From Sinomonas atrocyanea (GTDB lineage Bacteria; Actinomycetota; Actinomycetes; Actinomycetales; Micrococcaceae), in NCBI RefSeq assembly GCF_001577305.1, contig NZ_CP014518.1:1612001-1676000 (forward strand): a stretch of DNA of 64,000 nt, written 5' to 3'. The stretch's first letter is position 1. Every line of letters starts with the position of its first letter. Below the pieces are notes generated by a model. The model searched no databases. It was not told the DNA's origin and saw nothing but the letters and a program-made list of their open reading frames with translations. This document shows, one piece after another, positions 54,331-63,636 of the stretch. The position numbers and the translations under genes are program-made.

Positions 54331-56081
54331 GCTCGAAGCGTCCCCCGGCCCCGCCCCCGGAGCTCAAGGGCTTCAGGTACCTGAGCCTGCTCGGCTCGGG
54401 CGGCTTCTCCGACGTCTACCTGTACGAGCAGGACAGGCCGCGCCGCAAGGTCGCCGTGAAGGTGCTGCTCTCCGACCTGCGCACCGAGAGCGCGCGGCGC
54501 CAGTTCGAGACCGAGGCCAACCTGATGGCCCAGCTCTCCTCGCATCCGTACATCGTGACGATCTACCAGGCGGAGATCACCGACAGCGGCCACTCCTACC
54601 TCGCGATGGAGTACTGCTCGCGCCCGAGCCTGGACATCCGCTACCGCCGCGAGCGGCTCAGCGTGGACGAGGTCCTCGCGGTCGGCATCCAGGTCGCCTC
54701 CGCGGTCGAGACCGCCCACCGGGCCGGGATCGCGCACCGGGACATCAAGCCGGCCAACATCCTCGTCACCGACTACAACCGGCCGGCCCTGACGGACTTC
54801 GGCATCTCGGGCACCGTGGAGGGCGGCGGGGACGCGGACATGGGCATGTCGATCCCGTGGTCGCCCCCGGAGTCGTTCCGCGGCAGCGTGGCCGACGGCG
54901 TGGCCCTGGACGTGTGGGCCCTCGGCGCGACCCTGTACACGCTCCTCGCGGGCCGCTCGCCGTTCGTCGTCCCCGGCGGGGACAACTCGCAGCGGGCGCT
55001 CGTCCAGCGGATCCACTCCTCGCCGGTCCCGCCGCTGGGCCGCGCTGACGTGCCCGAGTCGCTCGAGCTCGTGCTCGCCACCGCGATGTCCAAGGCACCC
55101 GAGAGCCGCTACTCCTCGGCCCACACGTTCGCCCTCGCGCTGCAGCGGATCCAGAACGAGCTCAGCCTCTCGGTGACGCCCTTCGAGGTGCTCGAGGAGC
55201 CCTCGGACGAGGACGACCCCGACTCGTCCTACGAGGAGACCCGCGTGCGGGGCGTCGTGGCGATCAACCCCCACGCCCCCCGCGCGGGCACGGGGACGGC
55301 ACCGGGCCGGACCGTGCCCGGCCGGACGGTGCCGGGCACCCCCGGACGCACGACGCCGTTCACCGCCCCGGGCGCGGGCCTCGCCGGGGCACCGGGCGAG
55401 GCAGCGCCGGGCGAGACCACCACGGGACGGGACGACACCGTCCTGCGCGGGCGGACCGGCACGGCGCCCGGCCGGGAATCCCTCCACGGCCCGGGGGCAG
55501 GCGCCGAGCCGGAGGGCGACTCGACCGTGCTGCGCGGCGACGCGACGGTCCTGCGGGGACGCCCCCTGCCGGCGGGGCAGCCGGCGGGGCAGGGGCCCGA
55601 GGACGGCGGCCGGGACGACGCCGACGGCGAGGGACGCGCCGCCGCGGTGCGCCGCCGTCGTGCGCTGCTGGCCTCGTCAGCGGCGGGCGTGGTCCTCGTC
55701 GCCGCGGTGGGTGCCGGGATCGTGCTCGCGCCGGGCCTGGCCAACCGGCCCGCGCCCAACCAGACCACCTACAGCGCGCCGCCGGTCGACGCCGTGGACT
55801 CCGGCGCCGTGCCCAACGTCACCGACCTGAAGGGCACGGCGGACGCCTCGGGGGTGACGTTCACCTGGAAGAACCCGCAGCCCAAGCCCGGCGACGCGTA
55901 CCTCGTCACCGTGCTGCGCCTGATGGGCCAGCAGCCGCCCACCACGGTCACCGCCACGAAGGCCACCGTGCCCAAGGAGGCCTCGGGGCAGACCTGCGTG
56001 CGCGTCGTGGTGCGGCGCAGCGACGGCGCGGCGGGGCCGATGGACGACTCCGCGCCGAGCGCGTGCGTGAGCACCAAGTGA
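54327..56081 (+). CDS. Membrane Ser/Thr protein kinase
   Basis: The 584-residue kinase has the glycine loop LLGSGGFSDVYLYE, Lys45 (VAVKVLL), catalytic Asp139 in HRDIKPANIL, Asp157 of DFG, and PPESFRG in the APE position; the catalytic domain ends near residue 290. A Pro/Gly/Thr-rich juxtamembrane linker (about 295-435) contains Thr305, Thr371, Thr400 and Thr407 in T-V-L-R-like sites. One membrane helix (about 445-470) leads to an outer fibronectin-like domain (VTDLKGTADASGVTFTWK). The topology matches PknB-type kinases but lacks PASTA repeats. GTG overlaps the FHA gene's stop. It presumably phosphorylates FHA partners in this operon. Confidence 0.92.
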   Translation: MSSKRPPAPPPELKGFRYLSLLGSGGFSDVYLYEQDRPRRKVAVKVLLSDLRTESARRQFETEANLMAQLSSHPYIVTIYQAEITDSGHSYLAMEYCSRPSLDIRYRRERLSVDEVLAVGIQVASAVETAHRAGIAHRDIKPANILVTDYNRPALTDFGISGTVEGGGDADMGMSIPWSPPESFRGSVADGVALDVWALGATLYTLLAGRSPFVVPGGDNSQRALVQRIHSSPVPPLGRADVPESLELVLATAMSKAPESRYSSAHTFALALQRIQNELSLSVTPFEVLEEPSDEDDPDSSYEETRVRGVVAINPHAPRAGTGTAPGRTVPGRTVPGTPGRTTPFTAPGAGLAGAPGEAAPGETTTGRDDTVLRGRTGTAPGRESLHGPGAGAEPEGDSTVLRGDATVLRGRPLPAGQPAGQGPEDGGRDDADGEGRAAAVRRRRALLASSAAGVVLVAAVGAGIVLAPGLANRPAPNQTTYSAPPVDAVDSGAVPNVTDLKGTADASGVTFTWKNPQPKPGDAYLVTVLRLMGQQPPTTVTATKATVPKEASGQTCVRVVVRRSDGAAGPMDDSAPSACVSTK

Positions 56082-56169
56082 CCGTGAGCACCAAGTGATA
56101 CTGCCCGGCGCCGCGGTGCGGCACGGGAGCCATGTGAATGTCCGAACTGGGGAGACGGAGCACACACGA

Positions 56170-56940
56170 ATGGACCAGGGAACACCAGGGGCCGGCGACC
56201 TCGTCGTCGACTTCTGCGGAGAGCTGTACCGGCCCGATCCGGGCGGCGTGTTCGGGATCGGCAGGGAGGGCGACCTCGAGGTCGACGACAATCCCTACCT
56301 GCACCGGCGCTTCCTCGAGATCTCGCACGTGGACGGCATCTGGTGGCTCTCCAACGTCGGGTCGCTGCTCTCGGCAACAGTCGCGGACGTCAGCGGCGGG
56401 CTCCAGGCCTGGGTGGTGCCCGGCGCGCGGATCCCGCTCGTCTTCGGGCACACCAACGTCATCTTCACTGCAGGGTCCACGACCTATGAGTTCGCCGTGC
56501 ACGTGCGCACCCCCGCGTTCCGGCAGCACGCGAGCCCCGAGGAGGACGGCGGCGCCGCGGGGGAGACCACCATCGGCCCCATCACCTTCACCGACTCGCA
56601 GAAGGCCGTGATCGTGGCGCTCGCAGAGCCCATGCTGCGGCGCGACGGGACGGGGCTGAGCTCGATCCCCACCTCCGCGGCGGCGGCCCGGCGGCTCGGG
56701 TGGGCGCTGACCAAGTTCAACCGGAAGCTGGACAACGTGTGCGACAAGCTCGACCGCGTGGGCGTGGTGGGCCTCCGCGCCGGCGGCGGGAAGCTTGCCA
56801 CCAACCGCCGGGCGCGGCTCGTCGAGCACGCCGTGAGCTCCCACCTCGTCACCGCCGAGGACCTCGTGCTCCTGAAGACACAGGCCGAGACGCCCCGGGG
56901 CCCGGCGGCGTCCGGGCAGGACGGGCCGGAGGGGGACTAG
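56170..56940 (+). CDS. FHA-like/winged-helix regulatory protein
   Basis: The 256-residue protein has an N-terminal FHA-like beta sandwich (FCGELYRPDPGGVFGIGREG, then VDDNPYLHRRFLEI) and a C-terminal helical region that looks like a winged helix (FTDSQKAVIVALAEPMLRRD, TSAAAARRLGWALTKFNRKL). It directly precedes the EssC-like ATPase gene (no gap). It might link phosphorylation to transcription or to ATPase assembly. The ATG at 56170 is chosen by fold; the frame is open back to 56095, so a longer N-terminus is possible. Confidence 0.75.
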   Translation: MDQGTPGAGDLVVDFCGELYRPDPGGVFGIGREGDLEVDDNPYLHRRFLEISHVDGIWWLSNVGSLLSATVADVSGGLQAWVVPGARIPLVFGHTNVIFTAGSTTYEFAVHVRTPAFRQHASPEEDGGAAGETTIGPITFTDSQKAVIVALAEPMLRRDGTGLSSIPTSAAAARRLGWALTKFNRKLDNVCDKLDRVGVVGLRAGGGKLATNRRARLVEHAVSSHLVTAEDLVLLKTQAETPRGPAASGQDGPEGD

Positions 56941-59900
56941 GTGCGGATCAGACTCACGCTGCGGCGCGACCCCGAGCCCGCGGTGGACCTGGCCGTGACC
57001 GTGGACGGCCTCGCCTCGGTCGGCGACGTGGCCCGGGAGCTGTGGCTCGCCGATCCGGCGCGGGCCGCCGAGCACACGGGTGCGGGTCCGGCCCGGGCGG
57101 AGGCGGGCGCCCTGGCCGGCCTGACCCTCAGGGTCGAGGAGTCGGTCCTCGCCGGCGGGATGACTGGCCGCGTGCTCGACCCCGAGGGGACCTTCCTCGA
57201 ATCGGGCCTCCGGCAGGGCTCGACCGTCTCGCTCTCACGGGTGGCCCCGCGCGGGGCTGCCCACGGCGCGGCCGGCGCCGACAGCGGCGCCGGAGCGCCC
57301 GCCGTCGACCGCGGACCGGCGGCGGCGACCCTGCGCGTGGTGTCCGGCCCGGACGCCGGCAGGGAATTCTCCCTCCCGGTCGGCGCGAGCCTGATCGGCC
57401 GCGGCGCCGGTGCCGACGTGGTCCTCACCGACCCGCTCGTGTCCAAGCGGCACGCGCGGATCACGGTGGGCGAGACGATCGAGATCGCGGACCTGAACTC
57501 CTCCAACGGGCTCGTCATGGACGGGCTCACCGTCTCCAAGGCCGTGCTGGCCTCCTCGGACGCCGTGACCCTCGGGGACTCCACCGTGTCCGTGGTGGGC
57601 CTCGGGCACAGCGCCGGGCGCACCCAGACCTCCCCGCTCGTGCCGTTCAACCGCTCCCCGCGGGTCGTGCCGCGGTTCCCGCCGCAGGCCCGCGAGCTGC
57701 CGGAAGGGCCGCAGCGGCCCACCACCCAGCCGTTCCCGATCGTCATGCTGTTCGTGCCGATCCTCATGGGCGCCGTGATGTTCGCGGTCCTGCAGAGCGT
57801 CGTCTCCATCGTGTTCATGGCGATGATGCCGCTGTTCGCGGTGGGCATGTGGTTCGAGTACCGGCGCCACGCCAGGCGCGAGCTCCGCGAGGAGACCCGG
57901 CTCTTCGAGGAGCGGCTCGCGGAATTCGCGCGCCAGATCACCGAGCTGCAGACGGTCGAGCGGGCCGTGCGGCTCCAGGAGGCACCCTCGGTGGCGGAGA
58001 CCGTGGAGTCGATCTACCGCCTCGGGCCCCTGCTGTGGACCCACGCCCCCGAGCACCGCGAGTTCCTCACCGTGCGGCTGGGGCTGGGCACCGTGCCCAG
58101 CCGCGTGAGCGTCACCGTCCCGCCCGAGGGCAGGACGCTGCCCGAGTTCACCCGCCGCCTCCACGAGGCGCAGGGCCGCTTCGCGGTGCTCGACGCCGTG
58201 CCGGTCACGGCGAGCCTGCGCCAGGGCGGCGGCCTCGGCGTCGCCGGCCCCCGGGGCCTCGTCGAGAACGTGGCCCGGGGCATCCTGCTGCAGATCGCCG
58301 GACTGCACTCGCCCGCGGAGGTGGTGATCGCGGGGCTGGCCTCGCACGAGTCCAAGGAGCGGTGGGAGTGGCTCCAGTGGCTCCCGCACGTGGGCTCCTC
58401 CCACTCGCCCCTGGCCGGCGACCACCTCGCCGCAGGATCGGCGGCGGGGATGCTCCTGCTCACCCGGCTCGAGGACCTGCTCGCCGTCCGCACCGCCGGC
58501 CCGGATGGGCAGGCCAGCCCCTCGGGCGGTCCCGCCGGTCGGCGCGGGGCAGTGCGGGAGGAGCACGACGGGACGTCCGAGCCGATCGTGCCGACCGTCG
58601 TCGTCCTCGTCGAGGACGACGCCCCGGTGGACCGCGGCCGCCTGACGCGCATCGCCGAACTCGGCCCCGACGTGGGCATCCACGTCGTGTGGGTGGCGGC
58701 CGGCGCCGAGCAGCTGCCGCAGTGCTGCCGCGACTTCATCGTGGTCGACGGCGAGCACGGGGCCACGAGCGGCCAGGTCCGCCTCGGGCGGCACACCTAC
58801 CCGGTCAGCTGCGAGAGCGTCGACGAGGCGCTCGCCGTCCAGCTCGGCAGGATGCTCACCCCGATCGTGGACGTCGGCAAGCCGGTCGACGACGACTCCG
58901 ACCTCCCGCGCAGCGTCTCCTACGTGACGCTGGCCGGGGCGGAGATCGCGGACGACGCCGGCACGGTCGCCGAGCGCTGGCAGCAGTCCAACTCGGTGCG
59001 CGCCTCGGCCGTGGCCAATCCGAAGGCGAAGGGCACCCTGCGCGCGCTCGTGGGCTCGAAGGGCGTGGAGCAGTTCTTCCTCGACCTGAAGAACGAGGGC
59101 CCGCACGCCCTGGTGGGCGGCACGACGGGCGCGGGCAAGTCCGAGTTCCTGCAGTCGTGGGTGCTCGGCATGGCCAACGCCTACAGCCCCGACCGCGTGA
59201 CGTTCCTGTTCGTGGACTACAAGGGCGGCGCCGCCTTCGCCGACTGCGTCAGCCTGCCCCACACGGTGGGGCTCGTGACCGACCTCTCGCCCCACCTCGT
59301 GCGCCGCGCGCTCACCTCGCTGCGCGCCGAGCTGCACTACCGCGAGCACCTGTTCAACCGGAAGAAGGCCAAGGACCTCCTCGCGATGGAGCGCGCCGCG
59401 GACCCGGACACCCCGCCGTACCTCGTGATCGTGGTGGACGAGTTCGCCGCGCTCGCCACCGAGGTCCCCGAGTTCGTCGACGGGGTCGTGGACGTCGCCG
59501 CCCGCGGCCGGTCCCTCGGGCTGCACCTGATCCTCGCGACGCAGCGGCCCGCCGGCGTCATCAAGGACAGCCTGCGCGCCAACACGAACCTGCGCATCGC
59601 GCTGCGGATGGCGGACGAGGCCGACTCCGAGGACATCCTGGGGGAGAAGACCGCGGCCTACTTCGACCCGGGCATCCCCGGCCGCGGCGCCGCCAAGACC
59701 GGCCCCGGGCGCATCCAGGGCTTCCAGACCGGGTACGCCTCCGGATGGACCACGGAGCGGCCCGCGCTGCCCCGCATCGACATCGCCGAGATGGACTTCG
59801 GCACCGGCGCGGCCTGGGAGCGGCCCGCGGACCTCGTGGACGCCGAGCCCGAGGCCGAGGGGCCCAACGACATCGCGCGCATGGTGCGCACCATCTCGAC

Positions 59901-61467
59901 CGCGGCAGACCGGATCGGGCTCGAGATGCCGCGCAAGCCGTGGCTCGCCGAGCTGCCCCAGACCTACGATGTGGCGCGGCTGCCCAATCCGCGCACGGAC
60001 GAGCGGCTCCTGCTCGGTGTCGTGGACGATCCCGCGCACCAGAGCCAGCCGACCTTCTTCTACGAGCCGGACCGGGACGGGAACATGGCCGTCTACGGCA
60101 CCGGAGGGTCGGGGAAGTCCGCCGCGCTGCGCACGGTCGCGGTCGCCGCGGCCATCACGATGCGCGGCGGCCCCGTGCAGGTCTACGGCATCGATGCGGG
60201 CTCGCGCGGCCTGCACATGCTCGAGGCGCTCCCGCACGTGGGCGCCGTGATCGACGCGGACGACGCCGAGCGCATCGGCCGGCTCATGCGCCACCTGTCA
60301 GGACTCGTCGACGAGCGTTCCGAGCGGTACGCCGCCGCCCGGGCCGGCAGCATCGGCGAGTACCGGCGCCTCGCCGGCCGCCCCGACGAGCCCCGCATCA
60401 TCGTCCTCATCGACGGGATGGGGGCGTTCCGCGAGCAGTACGAGTACAGCTCCGAGAGCGCGGTATTTGACCTGCTCACGCAGCTCGCCTCCGACGGGCG
60501 CGCGGTCGGCGTGCACCTCGTCATGACCGGGGACCGGACCAACTCGATTCCCGCCTCGATCGCCTCGAGCGTGCAGAAGCGCATCATCCTGCGCATGACG
60601 GGCGAGGACGACTACATGATGTTCGGCCAGCCCAAGGACGTGGTCACGCCGCAGTCGCCGCCTGGACGCGGCGTGGTGGACGGCCTCGAGGTGCAGCTCG
60701 GGGTGCTCGGCGGGAACGCGAACGTGGCGCTGCAGGCGCGCGAGATCACCCGGCTCGCCGAGGCGATGCGGCGCCAGGGCGTCCCCGAGGCCCCGCCCGT
60801 GCGCACGCTGCCGGACCTCGTCACCGGGCAGGCGCTGCCGACCGACTCCGGACGGGTGGCGCTCGGCCTCGAGGACTCGACCCTCGAGCCGCTCTACGTC
60901 GACCCGTCGGGGGCCTTCATGCTCACCGGGCCGCCCGGATCCGGGCGCACGACGGCGCTCGCGGCCCTCGCCGCCGGGCTGCGGCGGGCGCGGCCCGGCG
61001 TCCGCAGGGTCTACCTCGGTGCCCGGAGGTCTGCCCTGGCGAACCTTCCGCTGTGGGACGCGAGCTTCACGGGAGAGGACGCCGTGGCGGCCGCCGTCGA
61101 CGAGCTCCAGCTCGACGTGGGGGTGCGGGAATTCGCGCTCTTCGTCGAGGGCCTGCCCGACTTCGACTCGACTCTTGCCGAGAGCGGGCTCTCGGGCCTC
61201 ATCACGGCCATGGACCGCGAGGGCCTGTGGATCGTGGGGGAGTCGGAGACCGCGGGCTGGGGCTCGGCCTGGAGCCTGTCCCAGCCGTTCAAGAACGGCC
61301 GCCGCGGCCTGCTGCTCAATCCCGCGGAGATGGACGGCGACTCGCTGCTGAACACGTCCCTGGGGCGCATCCGCAATCCCCGGTACGTGCCCGGACGGGG
61401 CTTCTACGTGGCGCGGGGACGGGCGTACAAGGTGCAGGCCGCCTTCGAGGACCTCGCCGCCGGCTGA
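56941..61467 (+). CDS. FHA-containing FtsK/SpoIIIE ATPase of type VII-like secretion (EssC/EccC type)
   Basis: The 1508-residue protein starts with a ubiquitin-like segment (about 1-100), then an FHA domain (about 125-220: VLTDPLVSKRHARITV and DLNSSNGLVMDG), two membrane helices (about 260-305), and three FtsK/SpoIIIE ATPase domains. Walker A of the first is GGTTGAGKSE (Lys733) with VVVDEFAAL at 831-837; the second is GTGGSGKSAAL (Lys1059); the third is GPPGSGRTTAL with Arg1336 instead of Lys. The order matches EssC of the Firmicutes-type (T7SSb) system more than actinobacterial EccC, which lacks FHA. The ATPase would drive export of WXG100 proteins such as the one at 63637. GTG follows directly after the upstream stop. 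Confidence 0.9.
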   Translation: MRIRLTLRRDPEPAVDLAVTVDGLASVGDVARELWLADPARAAEHTGAGPARAEAGALAGLTLRVEESVLAGGMTGRVLDPEGTFLESGLRQGSTVSLSRVAPRGAAHGAAGADSGAGAPAVDRGPAAATLRVVSGPDAGREFSLPVGASLIGRGAGADVVLTDPLVSKRHARITVGETIEIADLNSSNGLVMDGLTVSKAVLASSDAVTLGDSTVSVVGLGHSAGRTQTSPLVPFNRSPRVVPRFPPQARELPEGPQRPTTQPFPIVMLFVPILMGAVMFAVLQSVVSIVFMAMMPLFAVGMWFEYRRHARRELREETRLFEERLAEFARQITELQTVERAVRLQEAPSVAETVESIYRLGPLLWTHAPEHREFLTVRLGLGTVPSRVSVTVPPEGRTLPEFTRRLHEAQGRFAVLDAVPVTASLRQGGGLGVAGPRGLVENVARGILLQIAGLHSPAEVVIAGLASHESKERWEWLQWLPHVGSSHSPLAGDHLAAGSAAGMLLLTRLEDLLAVRTAGPDGQASPSGGPAGRRGAVREEHDGTSEPIVPTVVVLVEDDAPVDRGRLTRIAELGPDVGIHVVWVAAGAEQLPQCCRDFIVVDGEHGATSGQVRLGRHTYPVSCESVDEALAVQLGRMLTPIVDVGKPVDDDSDLPRSVSYVTLAGAEIADDAGTVAERWQQSNSVRASAVANPKAKGTLRALVGSKGVEQFFLDLKNEGPHALVGGTTGAGKSEFLQSWVLGMANAYSPDRVTFLFVDYKGGAAFADCVSLPHTVGLVTDLSPHLVRRALTSLRAELHYREHLFNRKKAKDLLAMERAADPDTPPYLVIVVDEFAALATEVPEFVDGVVDVAARGRSLGLHLILATQRPAGVIKDSLRANTNLRIALRMADEADSEDILGEKTAAYFDPGIPGRGAAKTGPGRIQGFQTGYASGWTTERPALPRIDIAEMDFGTGAAWERPADLVDAEPEAEGPNDIARMVRTISTAADRIGLEMPRKPWLAELPQTYDVARLPNPRTDERLLLGVVDDPAHQSQPTFFYEPDRDGNMAVYGTGGSGKSAALRTVAVAAAITMRGGPVQVYGIDAGSRGLHMLEALPHVGAVIDADDAERIGRLMRHLSGLVDERSERYAAARAGSIGEYRRLAGRPDEPRIIVLIDGMGAFREQYEYSSESAVFDLLTQLASDGRAVGVHLVMTGDRTNSIPASIASSVQKRIILRMTGEDDYMMFGQPKDVVTPQSPPGRGVVDGLEVQLGVLGGNANVALQAREITRLAEAMRRQGVPEAPPVRTLPDLVTGQALPTDSGRVALGLEDSTLEPLYVDPSGAFMLTGPPGSGRTTALAALAAGLRRARPGVRRVYLGARRSALANLPLWDASFTGEDAVAAAVDELQLDVGVREFALFVEGLPDFDSTLAESGLSGLITAMDREGLWIVGESETAGWGSAWSLSQPFKNGRRGLLLNPAEMDGDSLLNTSLGRIRNPRYVPGRGFYVARGRAYKVQAAFEDLAAG

Positions 61468-61493
61468 GTGCTCCAGGACATCAGTCCCAGACG

Positions 61494-63386
61494 TCAGCCC
61501 TGCGTCGTCCAGCCCTGCCCTTTCCTAGAAGGGCGGGGCGGGTCGTGGTGGGGGTAGGTGGTGTAGGCCAGTCCCGCTGGTGAGGTCCAGTGGAGGGTGC
61601 CCGGCGGTGTGAAGGCTCCCGGTGGGCTGGTTACCGGTGGATTGGGTGCCGTGGGTTCGGGTGCCGTGGGGCTCGGTGCCGGTGGGCTGGGTGGGGCGTT
61701 GCGGCTCTGGGTGGGCGGGATGGGCTGGGTGGTGGCCGCTTGGCGGAGGGTCCAGTGGCCGCGGGTCTTGAGACGGTGGTGTTCGCGGCAGAGAAGGGCG
61801 AGGTTGTCTGCAGCGGTGTGGCCACCGGCGTGCCACTCGGTGGTGTGGTCGGCCTCGGTGGTGGGGGCGGGGCGGTCGCAGCCGGGAAAGCGGCAGGTGG
61901 CATCGCGGGCGCCGAGGTAGCGGCGCATCGCGGCGGTCGGGGTGTAACGGGCGCGGCCGATGGCCAGGGGCGCGCCCGTGGCGGGGTCGGCCCACAGCCT
62001 CGTCCAGGTGGCGGCCTCGGAGGCGAGGAGCCGGGCCGCTGCGGGGTCGACGGGGCCGTAGCCGAGGAGTTCGGCCGGGGTCTCGGAGGTCCCGGCTGCG
62101 GTCGCGGCGGGCAGGACGAGGACGACCTCGCACCGCACCCCGGACCCCGCAGGGCCAGCGGGCCTGACTGACCCGGCCGACGTGGCTGACCCGGCTGACT
62201 TGGCTGACCCGGCTGACTTGGCTGACGCGCCGGGGATGGCCGGCTCCGCCGCCGTGGCGGCCCTCGGGCGCCCGGCGGCGGGTGCCGTGTCGCCGGCGCC
62301 AGTGGTCCCGCCTGGGACCGCGGTGCCGGCCGGGACCGCGGTGCCGGCCGGGACCGCGGTGCCGGTCGGGACCGTGGTGCTGGCGGTCAGGAGGTCGGCG
62401 AAGGCGTCGGCGCGCAGCTGTGCGAGGGTGCGGGCCTCGTCGGGGGCCTGGAGGGAGCGGGCGATGGCCTCGAGGCGGGTGTCGATCGCGGCCCCGTGTT
62501 CGAGGGGCAGGTACGCGGTGAGCCAGCACATCCCGTCGGGGGCCGGGTCGAGGTCGACGCGGCGGCCGGCGGCGGCGTGGGCCTTGCGAGCGGTCAGCGG
62601 CTCGTCAGCGTGGTCCTCGACGAGGCGGCGCAGCCGACGGGTGAGGGCGGCCGGGGACGGTATCCGGTCGGGGTCGGAGGGGCAGGCGGCCTCGACGGCG
62701 GCGGCCAGGAATGCCGGCAGGCGTTCCGGGGGCACGGGGACGGCCGCGTCCAGGACCGCCTTGGCCCGGCGGCGGGAGAGCCGCCCGCCGGCGAGCGCCG
62801 CCAGGATGGGGGCCGCGGCCGGGTCGGTCAGGGACAGGGCCTCGGCGACAAGGCCTTTGGCGGTGCGGGCGGAGACTTTCAGGGCCGCCGAGACCTCCGA
62901 GGCCGCGATCGAGGCCGCCTCCGCCGTTCGGAAGGGATCGGTGCCGTCACCGGCGCAGAGGTCGACGAGGGCGCCAAGAACCGCGGCCTGCTCGGCCAGG
63001 CGTGCGGCCTCGACCTGTTCGAGGCGGACCAGGCGGCGTACGAGCCCGGCAGCGGCCACCTCGCGCAGTTCTGCCCGCACCACCGGGGCGGGGAAGACCT
63101 CGAGCTCTTCCGGGTCCGCGAACAGTCCCGCATCCACAGAAGCGAACAGTGCCGCGTCCACCCCTCCCCGTACGGACACGGCGAGGTCCTTGTCCGGGAC
63201 GCGCCGGAACGCTGCCGAGAGCACTGGCCCGAGCCCGGCCGGGTCAACCCCCTGCGGCCGCGCCAGATCGTTCAGCTCCCACTCCAGCCGCAACCACTCC
63301 GGCGGCTCGGACGGGAACCCGACGGACGACACGGCGTCGTCGGGAGGCACCGCTGCCTCCGACTCCGACCGGCCATCTCGCTCCAT
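61494..63386 (-). CDS. DUF222/HNH endonuclease-type protein
   Basis: The 630-residue protein has the DUF222 helical region (about 20-310, e.g. LARLVRLEQVEAARLAEQAAV-like RRLVRLEQVEAARLAEQAAV) and a C-terminal HNH domain with CRFPGCDRPAPTTEADHTTEW and NLALLCREHHRLKTRG. It belongs to the 13E12-type multicopy family of actinobacteria. Function is not settled; a mobile nuclease is often suggested. Its coding strand is opposite to the flanking ATPase and WXG100 genes. In-frame tandem repeats make SAKSAG and TAVPAG units, and the C-terminus is Pro/Thr-rich. AT-rich DNA at 63384-63421 probably holds its promoter. Confidence 0.88.
   Translation of the reverse strand: MERDGRSESEAAVPPDDAVSSVGFPSEPPEWLRLEWELNDLARPQGVDPAGLGPVLSAAFRRVPDKDLAVSVRGGVDAALFASVDAGLFADPEELEVFPAPVVRAELREVAAAGLVRRLVRLEQVEAARLAEQAAVLGALVDLCAGDGTDPFRTAEAASIAASEVSAALKVSARTAKGLVAEALSLTDPAAAPILAALAGGRLSRRRAKAVLDAAVPVPPERLPAFLAAAVEAACPSDPDRIPSPAALTRRLRRLVEDHADEPLTARKAHAAAGRRVDLDPAPDGMCWLTAYLPLEHGAAIDTRLEAIARSLQAPDEARTLAQLRADAFADLLTASTTVPTGTAVPAGTAVPAGTAVPGGTTGAGDTAPAAGRPRAATAAEPAIPGASAKSAGSAKSAGSATSAGSVRPAGPAGSGVRCEVVLVLPAATAAGTSETPAELLGYGPVDPAAARLLASEAATWTRLWADPATGAPLAIGRARYTPTAAMRRYLGARDATCRFPGCDRPAPTTEADHTTEWHAGGHTAADNLALLCREHHRLKTRGHWTLRQAATTQPIPPTQSRNAPPSPPAPSPTAPEPTAPNPPVTSPPGAFTPPGTLHWTSPAGLAYTTYPHHDPPRPSRKGQGWTTQG
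62164..62225 (-). repeat. 18-nt in-frame tandem repeats in the HNH gene (first block)
   Basis: Nine- and 18-base units of the CTGACCCGG/CTGACTTGG type repeat about three and a half times, encoding Ser/Ala/Gly/Lys repeats. A second block lies at 62314-62385. Confidence 0.8.
62314..62385 (-). repeat. 18-nt in-frame tandem repeats in the HNH gene (second block)
   Basis: Four copies of GGGACCGCGGTGCCGGCC start at 62314, 62332, 62350 and 62368, the last being diverged. They encode VPAGTA hexapeptides. Confidence 0.85.
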
Positions 63387-63421
63387 ATATCAAGAATAGA
63401 ACATATATTCGATTAATAGAA
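63384..63421 (-). promoter_or_regulatory. AT-rich patch upstream of the HNH gene
   Basis: This patch is far more AT-rich than any other stretch in the window and includes inverted GAATA/TATTC arms. It directly abuts the HNH gene start and probably contains its promoter. The remaining 215 bases before the WXG100 gene show no gene. Confidence 0.4.
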
Positions 63422-63636
63422 GAGGGCAGAGCCTATCATGGGAATGTCGCTTCACCTCTCGCTCCGGACCGCATCGGAGCAACAGGCGCCGCGTGGGGAG
63501 GAGTCCCCATCGTGGCCCTGGCGGCAGGCGGATAGGTTGGTCTATGAACGCAATGGCCGCCTCTGGACGAGGGATCCGAGGGTGGGTCGTGGGCGGGATT
63601 CCTGGACACGCCGGGGACGTATCGAAAGGAAAGATC

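Noticed and set aside
57235..60294. Long minus-strand frame opposite the EssC-like gene
   Set aside because: Its composition is that of a complementary-strand shadow in high-GC DNA; no start signal or domain is visible.
56700..60470. Long frame inside the EssC-like gene
   Set aside because: The translation is Arg/Pro/Gly-rich without motifs and overlaps the ATPase motifs in the correct frame.
63493..63636. Longer N-terminus for the WXG100 protein
   Set aside because: WXG100 proteins are about 100 residues; a strong ribosome-binding site lies just before the ATG at 63637.
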